From: Verrucomicrobia bacterium S94
Lineage (GTDB): Bacteria; Verrucomicrobiota; Kiritimatiellia; Kiritimatiellales; Pontiellaceae
DNA length: 64,000 nt
Reading direction: 5' to 3'
NCBI GenBank assembly: GCA_004299845.1
Contig: CP036201.1
Span: 1,302,001 to 1,366,000 of the forward strand
Of this stretch, positions 49,968 through 61,250 are shown piece after piece. The notes under the pieces were generated by a model. It saw only the letters and a program-made list of their open reading frames with translations, searched no databases and had not been told where the DNA came from. Made by a program: the position numbers and the translations under genes. How positions within the stretch are numbered: position 1 is the first letter of the stretch; each line of letters opens with the position of its first letter.

Positions 49968-52130
49968 TTAACCCCTATCTTCTTCCGTCTCGTTATCTGT
50001 CTTTTCTGAATCGGAGGCACCGGTATCCGCCGCACCCGTATCCATGTTATTATCACCCGCCGAGTCGTTTGCAATCTCCGAATCATCTTCCGCAGACTCC
50101 TCCTGAACCTCCCCGGATTCCACCCCCTGCTGCGTCGAACCTTCCAGCGCCGTCTGCATCGCGGACAGACGGCCGTCAAAATCCTCAACTGCCGCCGCCA
50201 TTCCATCGGTCAGAGTCAGCATATGTTCAAGTTCAGCAATCTCTTTTTCCAGTTTTTCAAGTTCATCTGTGAGTGCCGTTTCATCCGCTTCGAGTTTCGA
50301 TAACACCGTATCCCGCAATGTTTCCGTATGCCGGTCCGCCAGCAGCTCCGCTTCTTTTTCCATGGCGTCCGCCAGACTGTTTTTCACGAAAGCCTGGACC
50401 TGAACAATCAGATATTCGCGGGCTTCATCCCCCAGACGGCGTTCCTTCTGCACAACGGGTATCGTCCGGCTGCCGTAGTCTCCGAACAGCTTTCTCCGGA
50501 TTCTCACAGGGCTGCGGAAAAACAGATAATCAAAAAAGCGGCGACGAACCGGTATCGTGGCCGGATCCAGCTCAAATTTTTTAATGGCAAACGCCTCTTC
50601 CGACCCCATATGCTGAACGGAATCACCACTGATTTCAGCCAGGTCAATCTCCAGCAACCGCAGTGCTTCGCGGGCACCGCTTTCCAGTTCCGCTCCGGCA
50701 AAAGCGCCGCCCAGATGGCGTTTCATAATCCGGCGGGCCTGTTCTCCAAGACGCTCAGCCTCGGCTTCTATCCTTTCGCCAAATCCCTTTTCGCCCAGCG
50801 TTTTCAAACTGTTTTCCGACTGAAACCATTCATCAAGCACTTTGCTGAGCCCACCGCGCAACTGTACAACAGCATCTCCGACCATCGTGCCGATTTCAGA
50901 AATCGTCATCCGTCGTGTTGCGGAAAAAACGGCATTCCAGTCGAGATCCGTTATACAGCGTACCGCTTCCCGTCGTTTCAGAAGTTCTTCACGTTTTTCC
51001 CGGTCGCCCTCGCAGGCCGACCGCAACCGTTCAATAGCCACTCCCGTAACCGCATCCCTCAGCTCTTTGGCCAGGATGCCGCCCTGATTGATACTGTCGC
51101 GGCGGAATTCAAACAGATAATCACTGCTGTTGAGATAATCACTGAGATCCGCAAGAAAATCATCAAAGGCCGAAGTGCCCTCTTCCGTATTTTCCTGACC
51201 GGATCCTAAACGCCCGGCAGCGGCACTGAGCAGATCAATCGGATAGATATTAAGCCGGCCTTCATCAAACGCTTTACGAAGCGGAGCCTCCATCGAGAGC
51301 GATTCAAACGCTTCCACCACACGCTGCGGTGCTTCGCTTTCAACACTGGGTCTCAGCGAACCGTCCGGCGCAAGATCCTTCTTGTTGCCGTCAATATTGA
51401 CAACCAGAAAAACCCGGCTGAAAATATCCAGCAGTTTGTTGAATTCAGCAAAAACCTGTTCCAGGAAAAGGTTTTCCGTTTTTACAACGAAAACCGCACA
51501 CGCAGCGGCATCACGGAAATCCCGCGTCATCAGGTCATAGCCGAACTTCATACGGGTGTACAGGCCGGGGGTATCCACCAGTACCACACCGGATTTGGCC
51601 AGATCGGCCGCCGGAAGGCTGATGTCAATCCGGCGCAATGCATCGGGATAATCGGTAGCGGGATCAAATGTCCGGCCGGCTTCCTCGGCTTTTTTCAATT
51701 CCTCGGCAAGTTCGCCATGCTTCGTATCCACCAGCTGCTCGAGCTCTTCGCGACTGCCGATTCCGCGGCACTGCCCTCCATAGGACGTGGTTGAAAACGC
51801 CTGCTGTTCTCCATCCCGGACATAAACCAGACACGGATAGGCCGGAAGACTGCTGACTTCGCTGACATAACTTCCGCTGATGGCATTCATCAAGGTTGAC
51901 TTACCGCTTTTCAGCGGACCGAAAATAATCAGATAGGCCTGTTGCGCCTCCAGTTTATCAACCAGAATCTTAAGGCGGTGCTGCACATCGGCCAGTTTCG
52001 GGCGGGCATCGCCGAGCATTTCTGCCCGGCCGGCATCATCCATTCTGGACAGTGATTCATCCAGAGTCCGCAGGAGCGGTGATGCGAATGCGGAATAGTC
52101 TACGCAAAAATCACGAAGTTCAGTTTTCAC
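49968..52130 (-). CDS. Bacterial dynamin-like GTPase
   Basis: Large GTPase of 720 residues expected to bind and reshape membranes. G1 is GPLKSGKST (71-79), G3 is DTPG (186-189), and G4 lies in VNIDGNKKD (about 244-252). A long helical region follows, with a basic/aromatic patch (RRFFDYLFFRSPVRIRRKLF) that could be the membrane-contact paddle, a coiled coil near residues 620-660, and an unusual Asp/Glu/Ser/Thr-rich tail of about 50 residues. It has no transmembrane helix. The start is a GTG at 52130 with AAGGA about ten bases upstream. It forms a two-gene unit with the KAP-like ATPase gene. Confidence 0.88.
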   Translation of the reverse strand: MKTELRDFCVDYSAFASPLLRTLDESLSRMDDAGRAEMLGDARPKLADVQHRLKILVDKLEAQQAYLIIFGPLKSGKSTLMNAISGSYVSEVSSLPAYPCLVYVRDGEQQAFSTTSYGGQCRGIGSREELEQLVDTKHGELAEELKKAEEAGRTFDPATDYPDALRRIDISLPAADLAKSGVVLVDTPGLYTRMKFGYDLMTRDFRDAAACAVFVVKTENLFLEQVFAEFNKLLDIFSRVFLVVNIDGNKKDLAPDGSLRPSVESEAPQRVVEAFESLSMEAPLRKAFDEGRLNIYPIDLLSAAAGRLGSGQENTEEGTSAFDDFLADLSDYLNSSDYLFEFRRDSINQGGILAKELRDAVTGVAIERLRSACEGDREKREELLKRREAVRCITDLDWNAVFSATRRMTISEIGTMVGDAVVQLRGGLSKVLDEWFQSENSLKTLGEKGFGERIEAEAERLGEQARRIMKRHLGGAFAGAELESGAREALRLLEIDLAEISGDSVQHMGSEEAFAIKKFELDPATIPVRRRFFDYLFFRSPVRIRRKLFGDYGSRTIPVVQKERRLGDEAREYLIVQVQAFVKNSLADAMEKEAELLADRHTETLRDTVLSKLEADETALTDELEKLEKEIAELEHMLTLTDGMAAAVEDFDGRLSAMQTALEGSTQQGVESGEVQEESAEDDSEIANDSAGDNNMDTGAADTGASDSEKTDNETEEDRG

Positions 52131-52180
52131 TTAAAAAAACATCCTTATTTTAAAGCCGGAATCGAGAATTTCATCCTGCA

Positions 52181-52196
52181 ACTATACCCGAAACAG
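52181..52196 (-). promoter_or_regulatory. Promoter-like element before the dynamin gene
   Basis: Minus strand CTGTTTCGGGTATAGT, about 50 bases before the GTG start. The -10-like TATAGT and the CTGTTyNGG block resemble the elements at 20493 and 36360. GGCTGTT occurs twice here, 14 bases apart. No good -35 is seen. Confidence 0.4.
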
Positions 52197-52287
52197 CCTA
52201 TCTTAACAGCCTCTGTTGTAAAGCCAAATGGCTGCAAATGGCGTTTTGATCATGTTAAAGCCCGTTTCAGCAGAATTTCGGCACAGC

Positions 52288-54630
<2,343 letters not shown>

Positions 54631-54646
54631 TCACTCATCCTCCTTG

Positions 54647-54667
54647 TCCGTTTAAGATTTAAACGGA
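54647..54667. promoter_or_regulatory. Perfect 21-bp palindrome before the GH95 gene
   Basis: Arms TCCGTTTAA and TTAAACGGA with a three-base centre, 17 bases before the GH95 start and downstream of the GH3 stop. Perfect symmetry suggests a dimeric-regulator operator; the binding protein is unknown. Confidence 0.5.
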
Positions 54668-54745
54668 ATCAGGAAGAGAAGTCTGTACGAAAACCTCAGA
54701 CTTTATGTCAGAATCCGCAGTGCGGATCCGGTATTCAGAAAATCT

Positions 54746-56946
54746 CTATTCCACAACCGTTTCACTGAAAAAGATTTCCTTGCGCTCCAGTTTACGAACC
54801 GGACCGCTCATCTCCACCACAGAACTCAGCCTGATATCGGTTGAAGACGCTCCGATTTTGAAGGTGTATTGCCCGGGCTCAATCACGAGCTCCATATCCT
54901 TGTTGTAGAAAGCAAACTGCTGTGGCGAAACCGCAAATGTAATCCGCCGGGTTTCACCCTGTTTCAGCTCCACGCGCCGGAACCCCTGCAGCTTAATCGG
55001 CGGGCGGGGCATGGAAAGACCTTCTGCGGAAACATAGAGCTGTGTAATTTCGGCACCGTCCATGCTGCCCGTATTGCCGACATCGAACGAAACCCGGATC
55101 CAGTCGTCTGTTGTCCGCGCCGTTTTTTTGATGTCCAGATTGCTGTATTGGTACGTGGTGTAGGAAAGGCCGTGTCCGAAAGGATAAAGCGGCATATCGT
55201 CGGGATTATACCCGCCACTATGCCAGATCGGACACTGCCTGTTGCTGCGCGGCACGGTTACCGTCATTTTTGCTGATGGATTCACATTCCCCAGCAGAAT
55301 ATCCGCCACCGCATTTCCTCCCTCTTCCCCGGATACCACCCCTGTATAATCGCCGCACAACCGTCGGCGACAGCCGTAAGCACATGCGGTCGACCACCGA
55401 AAATAATCAGAACCACCGGCTTTCCGGTGGCAATCAACTGCTGAACAAAAGCCTCCTGCTCCCCCGCAAGACGGATATCACCACGACTGCGGCCTTCACC
55501 GCACAGATAGCGGTTTTCACCCATTGCTGCAATGATGACATCACTCTGCCGGGCGATCTCAAAGGCCCGCTCCGGATTCGGGGTTCCGAAGTCCTTCGAA
55601 GAAATTTCAACGACCTTTTTTTCACGTTCGTCGCCGATATTGCCGACCTTCTTCACTGCGTCCTTATACGAAGTTGTCCATTCGCAGCCGCGTTCATACA
55701 GCAGCTCCACATCAGAACCGAGCTTATCGGTCAACCCTTCACGCAAGGTGACCAGTTTCGGGTTGAGCCCAGTCAACGGCTTTTTACCCCAGTAAAGCGA
55801 GAGCGTCTGATGCGTGTAATCACCCAAAAGCGATTCCACGGCATCGGCGTTCGGCCCCACGAGCGCAATTCGTTTCACCTTTTTCTTCAGCGGCAGAATC
55901 CCGTTGTTTTTCAGCAGCACCACCGACTGACAGGCCGAAATATAGGCGCGACGTCGGTATTCCGGCGGATCCATTTCTATATTCTTTTCTTTTTCCGCCG
56001 GGTGGTCGAGCAAACCCAGCCGACCCTTCAGCACCAGCACACGTTTTACAGAACGGTTAATATCCTCTTCCGAAATCAGCCCATCCTCCAGGGCCTTTTT
56101 TAACTGCTTATAACAATCTCCGGCAGGCAGCTCGATATCCACACCGGTTTTCAGTGCCCGCACAGCGGCATGCAGCTTGTCTTTCTCATAGTTATGCGCC
56201 GTATGAATCTGCTTCACGGCAAAATAGTCCGAAACCACAACCCCGTCGAACCCCCACTTATCGCGCAGAATCTCCTGAAGCAGAAACGCATTTGCATGCG
56301 CCGGGCGGCCATCATACGCATGATAGCCCGGCATCAGGCTCTGCGAGTTTCCCAACCGAACAGCCACTTCGTGCGGCATCAGAATTTCCTCCAGAAATTC
56401 ACGCAAATCATTATTCGGATTCCCGTAACCCGCAAAATGCTTCGTCGTCGCGGCAACACCGTTGCGTAAATCATCTGTCTGCATACCCTGTACAAACGCC
56501 AGCCCCATGCGCGAGGTCAGATAGGCTGATTCGCCGAAACTCTCTTCCATCCGGCCCCAATGCGCGTTCCGGCTGACGTCAAGCATCGGCGAAAGCGCCA
56601 GTGTCATCCCCAGCTTCCGCATCAGTTTCGATGTATACGATGTGTTGATCCTCACCAGCTCGGGATTCCACGAACACGAAATTCCGATCTGTTGCGGCAG
56701 TGTTGTTGCGCCCTTTACATTAATCCCCGAAATCGCTTCGCCACGCGCCAGAACCGGCTGATCCGCAGTACCCATCAGCTGAGCGATCTTCTGATCAAGC
56801 GTCATTGTTGACATCATGATTTTCACACGTTCCTGAATCCGCGCCTCCCGCTCCGGAGAGATCCCCGAATCCAGTTTTTTATTCGGACTGTCCGCCAGAG
56901 CCGTCAGAGCAAACAGACATATCATACCGCACATTATTCTTTTCAT
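54746..56946 (-). CDS. GH3 beta-glycosidase (one frame break)
   Basis: Retaining exo-beta-glycosidase (glucosidase/xylosidase type) of about 734 residues. Signal peptide (MKRIMCGMICLFALTALA), TIM-barrel domain with GVAATTKHFAGYG and nucleophile region GVVVSDYFAV, alpha/beta sandwich domain with VVLLKNNGILPL and LVGPNADAVESLLGDY, and C-terminal Fn3-like domain (FPFGHGLSYT-like segment, then DVGNTGSMDGAEITQLYVS). The frame breaks inside GWYPG(E)EGGNAVADILLG at the four-G run at 55327-55330; one extra G restores it. The ATG at 56946 is favoured over an upstream GTG at 56955. Divergent from an AraC regulator gene, its likely controller. Confidence 0.85.
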
Positions 56947-57003
56947 CCTTTTCACCTTTCCTGATCGCGATCACAGAAAATACATCCGCCCGGCAGATGC
57001 TGT

Positions 57004-57094
57004 ACATGGAAAGCAGAACCAAAGACATGGATAATATTTTCATAAAAATTATCCACCAATGCTTTCATTTCTGAATCAGGACAGTAAACATGGA
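57004..57094. promoter_or_regulatory. Three ACATGGA direct repeats in the GH3/AraC intergenic region
   Basis: ACATGGA occurs at 57004-57010, 57025-57031 and 57088-57094, all in the same orientation. The spacings are 21 and 63 bases, about two and six helical turns, so the sites face the same side of the DNA. This arrangement is typical of AraC-type binding sites next to their own gene. Confidence 0.5.
57029..57059 (-). promoter_or_regulatory. Promoter of the GH3 gene with overlapping inverted repeat
   Basis: Minus strand TTGGTG (57059-57054), 17-base spacer, TATTAT (57036-57031). An inverted repeat with arms GGATAAT and ATTATCC (57029-57035, 57048-57054) covers the -10 and spacer, a plausible repressor or activator site. 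Confidence 0.45.
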
Positions 57095-57155
57095 CAATTA
57101 TTGCACGACACAACGCCATTAAAAACGAAGCATTCAACCGGAATTGAGAACACGA

Positions 57156-58025
57156 ATGATCAGCTTTTTTGAGCAGAATACGTTCTGGATGAAAAATCTG
57201 GAAAACCGGAAACGATCCTTTCCGTCCGGCCTTCCCCTCACCAACGTGGGCTACTGTCCGCAGAAAACCGGGCGGCTCGTCGCCTCATTCCTGACCTGCA
57301 ACTTTTCTTTTATTCTCAGTGGAGGCGGAAGCTACCGCAACCGCTCCGGCGAATGGACGGTAAAAGCGCCGTGCGTGCTGATGCAGTGGCCCGGTGAAGA
57401 ATTCAGCTATGGTCCCGGCTCATCCGCCACCGATCAGCCTGCCGCAAACTGGGAAGAGTTTTACCTGATGTATGACGCAACCTGCATCCCCCGCTTAAAA
57501 GCACTCGGTTTCTACCGAACCGACAACCCGGTATGGCGGATGAACCATGCGTCAACGGTACGGCACGGAATCGGCGAACTCTACACCCTCTGCGAAAAGG
57601 ATTCCGGTTACGGCCTTGCCGACCGCGCCGACCGCATCGGTGAATCGCTCATTCTGGAAAGTCTTCTGAACGAACCGGTCCGGGAACGCAACAACTCTGA
57701 AAAAGCCTTTCTGGCCCTGCTCAACGAACTTGAATCCAGGCTGCCGGAACCTGTCGATTTCATGCAGCTTGCCCGTCGCCACGGTTTTTCGCAGTCAACA
57801 TTCCGCCGACAGTGGAAAAAACAGATCGCCGTTTCTCCTGCACGGTATGTAATGGAACACCGCCTTCAGCATGCCGGCCGCCTGTTAACCGACACCGCTC
57901 TTTCCATCAGTGAAATTGCCGGCCGGATCCATTTTGAAGATCCGCTCTATTTTTCACGCAGGTTCCGTGCATTTTCCGGACTCTCCCCCACCGAGTTCAG
58001 ACGGCGCTACCGCAACCCGGCTTAA
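57156..58025 (+). CDS. AraC-family transcriptional regulator
   Basis: Regulator of about 289 residues with an N-terminal ligand-sensing cupin-like domain ([32 protein letters not shown]) and a C-terminal AraC helix-turn-helix pair ([20 protein letters not shown], then [20 protein letters not shown] and [11 protein letters not shown]). The ATG at 57156 is favoured; a TTG at 57144 is in frame. It is divergent from the GH3 gene across a region with three ACATGGA repeats, so it probably regulates GH3 and GH95 in response to a released sugar (inference). Its stop overlaps the convergent DUF1080 gene by four bases. Confidence 0.9.
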   Translation: MISFFEQNTFWMKNLENRKRSFPSGLPLTNVGYCPQKTGRLVASFLTCNFSFILSGGGSYRNRSGEWTVKAPCVLMQWPGEEFSYGPGSSATDQPAANWEEFYLMYDATCIPRLKALGFYRTDNPVWRMNHASTVRHGIGELYTLCEKDSGYGLADRADRIGESLILESLLNEPVRERNNSEKAFLALLNELESRLPEPVDFMQLARRHGFSQSTFRRQWKKQIAVSPARYVMEHRLQHAGRLLTDTALSISEIAGRIHFEDPLYFSRRFRAFSGLSPTEFRRRYRNPA

Positions 58026-58636
58026 TTCAGGTCGCGGATCCAGATATTGCGGAACTCCACTGCACTGCCATGCCCCTGCAGGAAGAACGGCAACCGTGCC
58101 GGATGCGGAACATAGGCTGTTGTTTTATTATGCCGCGTCGGACCTTTAATTTCAGTATTCACATGAATAAACACCCCATTGTGCAGCACAGTGATCCGGG
58201 CGGGGGAAATCAGCTTTTCGCCCTCGAAAACCGGTGCTTTAAACCAGATATCATAGGTCTGCCATTCGCCCGGCTTACGGCATACATTCACCATTGGAGG
58301 CGTCTGCCCATATATCGCACCCGCCGATCCATCCGCATAGATGCAGCAGGAATAGGAGTCGAAAATCTGCAGCTCATAGCGCCCCATGATATAGATCCCG
58401 CTGTTTCCCATACTGCCGGGCTTTTCCGGCTCCGGCGGATTCGGAGTGCGCCACTCAATATGCATCTGCATATCGCCATAGGTCCTGCCGGAACTCAGGC
58501 CGCCTTTTCCAGCCACAATATTGCCATCTTTAACGGACCAGCTGTTTTTCCGGAATTTATCCAGTGCGGTTCCATCGAACAAAACATCGGCATCCGACGG
58601 CGGGGCAGCCGGGCCGTGCAGGGCAGTTGTCAACAT
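58022..58636 (-). CDS. DUF1080 (3-keto-disaccharide hydrolase-like) protein, start uncertain
   Basis: Jelly-roll protein of about 204 residues in the DUF1080 family: [95 protein letters not shown]. The ATG at 58636 has no ribosome-binding site and no proper signal peptide. A strong GGAG plus two ATG codons lie 36 bases upstream (58672, 58669) in the same frame, but a TAA follows at 58663-58661. The true start may therefore be lost by mutation or sequence error. It converges with the AraC gene and is not in the same transcript as GH3. Confidence 0.75.
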   Translation of the reverse strand: MLTTALHGPAAPPSDADVLFDGTALDKFRKNSWSVKDGNIVAGKGGLSSGRTYGDMQMHIEWRTPNPPEPEKPGSMGNSGIYIMGRYELQIFDSYSCCIYADGSAGAIYGQTPPMVNVCRKPGEWQTYDIWFKAPVFEGEKLISPARITVLHNGVFIHVNTEIKGPTRHNKTTAYVPHPARLPFFLQGHGSAVEFRNIWIRDLN

Positions 58637-58717
58637 TGCGCATGTTTTTGGCTGATCGCCTTATTTCATCATTTCTCCAGTCTGATAGGTTTCGGGGTTT
58701 AAGTCGGAGATTGTATT

Positions 58718-61168
58718 ATGAAATGCCTGTTTACTTTATTCACATTGTTTTCGCTTCTGCTTTTCGCGGGCGCCAGGGAGCGGATGCCCTTTAATGACGA
58801 CTGGAAGTTTGCCCGGTTCGGTCCGATGCCGGATGGATCTGAGCGGGCGGAGCCGAAGGGGCTGGAAAATCCGGAATTTAATGATACCGACTGGCGCACG
58901 CTGGATCTTCCGCACGACTGGGGTATTGAGGGCCCTTTTCGCTCCGATCTGCCGAACCGCACCGGGAAACTGCCGTGGGCGGGCATCGGCTGGTACCGCA
59001 AAACCTTTCAATCTCCGGAAGCGGACCGGGGAAAAAGGATCTTTCTGGATATCGATGGCGCGATGTCCGGCACACAGATCTGGCTCAACGGCGAATACAT
59101 TGGCGAATGGCCGTACGGTTATTCTTCATTCCGCATGGATCTGACCGGCAGAATCCGAATCGGCAAGAAAAATACCGTAGCCATCCGGTTGGATAATAAA
59201 CCGGAGTCGTCGCGCTGGTATCCCGGCGGCGGCATCTATCGCAACGTCTGGCTGGTTAAAACCGAGCCGACCCATGTAGCGCATTGGGGCGTTTACATCA
59301 CGACACCGATCGTGAATGACGACCATGCCATGGTCAAAGTCGTTACCGAGCTCGAAAATGAACAGCCGGATACTGCTGTTTCCCACGAAATTATGGAAGC
59401 GGGTTCCTCTAAGATTCTCGCCACGGGAAAAGGCAAAACGGCGTTCATTCGTCTGGAGCAGCCGAAACGCTGGGATCTGGAACTGCCGAATCTGTATCAG
59501 GTCAGAACCACGGTTTCCATTTCCGGAAAAACGGTTGATACCGTAACCAGCACTTTCGGCGTGCGGACCATTGAATACACGGCCGATGAAGGGTTTTTCC
59601 TGAACGGAAAACGCATAAAAATGAACGGCGTCTGTCAGCATCATGATCTCGGGCCGCTGGGAACCGCCGTCAATGTGCGTGCGATGGAACGGCAGATTGA
59701 AATCCTGAAAAGCTTCGGCGTGAATGCCATCCGTACGGCGCACAATCCCCCGGCTCCGGAATTTCTCGATCTCTGTGATCGTATGGGCATACTGGTTCAG
59801 GTCGAATCGTTCGACTGCTGGGGACGCAAAAAAGCAGACAACGATTATGCCCGTCACTTCTGGGAATGGTGGGAACGCGACACCGTCAACATGGTCCGCC
59901 GCGACCGGAACCATCCTTCCGTCGTGATGTGGAGCACCGGCAACGAAATCCTGGAAATGAACTATGCCGAAGAAGCCTGGATTTCGCAGATGCAGACCGA
60001 TGTGATTCATCGCGAAGATCCAACCCGTCCGGTTTCATTCGGCGGCAGCCGGCCCGTTGCCGCGTTTAACGGGTTTCAGCATACCGTGGATGTCTACGGC
60101 TTCAATTATAAGCCGCACCTCTATGCCGAGTTTCGCGAAAAAAATCCGAACATTCCACTCTACGGCAGTGAAACCGCTTCCACCATTTCCTCACGCGGCG
60201 AATATTTTTTTCCGGTGCTGAACGATAAAGCCAAAGGCCAGGGCGGCTATTTCCAGGTCAGCAGCTATGATCTTTACGCGCCGAACTGGGCCTACCCTGC
60301 CGACGTGGAGTTTGAGGCGCAGGCAAAATATCCCTGGGTTTTCGGAGAATTTGTCTGGACCGGGTTTGACTATATCGGCGAGCCGACACCATATAATAAA
60401 GACAAAACCAATCTGCTCAATTTTACCGATCCCGAGGAACGTGCGCGCATGGAAAAAGAGCTGGAAAAACTCGGCGGTGATATTCCGGCGCGCAGTTCCT
60501 ATTTCGGCATCGTCGATCTCTGCGGTTTTCCGAAAGACCGCTACTACATGTATCAGTCCAAATGGCGGCCCGATCTGCCGATGGTTCATATTCTGCCGCA
60601 TTGGAACTGGCCGGAGCGCATCGGAAAAATCACCCCCGTACATATCTATACTTCGGGTGATGAAGTCGAACTGTTTCTAAACGGGAAATCGCTGGGCCGG
60701 AAATACAAGGGAAAATTTGAATCACGCCTGCGCTGGGACGATGTGGTGTATGAACCCGGCGAACTGGTGGCGGTGGCTTACCGCAATGGAAAACCATGGG
60801 CCGAAACCGCTATGCAGACCACCGGTCCGGCCGAAAAACTCGCCCTTTCCGTGGACCGGAATGTCATTAAAAACGATGGCAAAGACCTGGCATTCATCAC
60901 AGTGGATGTGGTCGATTCTCGCGGTCGCGTCGTCCCGCGCTCCCATAATCCGGTCAAATATTCCATTCAGGGTCCGGGTCGCATTATCGCCACAGGAAAC
61001 GGTAATCCGGCAGATCTGACCGATTTCCAGTCGCTCGAACGCAGGGTTTTCAACGGTAAAGCGCTGGTGATTGTACAGTCCGAAAAAGGAAAAAAGGGGC
61101 GCATAACCGTTACGGCGGAATCGGAAGGATTGGAAGCGGCGGAAACGATCATTGTCACAAGAAAATAA
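58718..61168 (+). CDS. Beta-galactosidase, GH2
   Basis: Retaining beta-galactosidase of 816 residues, exported by a signal peptide (MKCLFTLFTLFSLLLFAGA). Jelly-roll domain with LPHDWGIEGPF and GIGWYRKTF, an immunoglobulin-like domain (SSRWYPGGGIYRNVWL), then the TIM barrel with ICQ-type GVCQHHDLGPLG, INAIRTAHNPPAPEF-like segment, acid/base WSTGNEI (Glu near 410) and nucleophile LYGSETAS (Glu near 484), and a C-terminal domain of the extended GH2 type. CGGAG precedes the ATG by eight bases. Head of a plus-strand string with a sulfatase and an esterase, together suited to galactan or porphyran side groups. Confidence 0.93.
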   Translation: MKCLFTLFTLFSLLLFAGARERMPFNDDWKFARFGPMPDGSERAEPKGLENPEFNDTDWRTLDLPHDWGIEGPFRSDLPNRTGKLPWAGIGWYRKTFQSPEADRGKRIFLDIDGAMSGTQIWLNGEYIGEWPYGYSSFRMDLTGRIRIGKKNTVAIRLDNKPESSRWYPGGGIYRNVWLVKTEPTHVAHWGVYITTPIVNDDHAMVKVVTELENEQPDTAVSHEIMEAGSSKILATGKGKTAFIRLEQPKRWDLELPNLYQVRTTVSISGKTVDTVTSTFGVRTIEYTADEGFFLNGKRIKMNGVCQHHDLGPLGTAVNVRAMERQIEILKSFGVNAIRTAHNPPAPEFLDLCDRMGILVQVESFDCWGRKKADNDYARHFWEWWERDTVNMVRRDRNHPSVVMWSTGNEILEMNYAEEAWISQMQTDVIHREDPTRPVSFGGSRPVAAFNGFQHTVDVYGFNYKPHLYAEFREKNPNIPLYGSETASTISSRGEYFFPVLNDKAKGQGGYFQVSSYDLYAPNWAYPADVEFEAQAKYPWVFGEFVWTGFDYIGEPTPYNKDKTNLLNFTDPEERARMEKELEKLGGDIPARSSYFGIVDLCGFPKDRYYMYQSKWRPDLPMVHILPHWNWPERIGKITPVHIYTSGDEVELFLNGKSLGRKYKGKFESRLRWDDVVYEPGELVAVAYRNGKPWAETAMQTTGPAEKLALSVDRNVIKNDGKDLAFITVDVVDSRGRVVPRSHNPVKYSIQGPGRIIATGNGNPADLTDFQSLERRVFNGKALVIVQSEKGKKGRITVTAESEGLEAAETIIVTRK

Positions 61169-61250
61169 GCGATGAACTCCGCGCATCTTCCGCCGTTTAA
61201 AGAAACCGCATTCCCACATAAATCTACGTACCGAAAAATGAGAGATCGAT

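Noticed and set aside
48479-52130. Calling the dynamin/KAP pair an established antiphage system
   Set aside because: No effector, no known system with this exact pair that I can name, and no phage or integrase genes nearby; kept as a hypothesis only.
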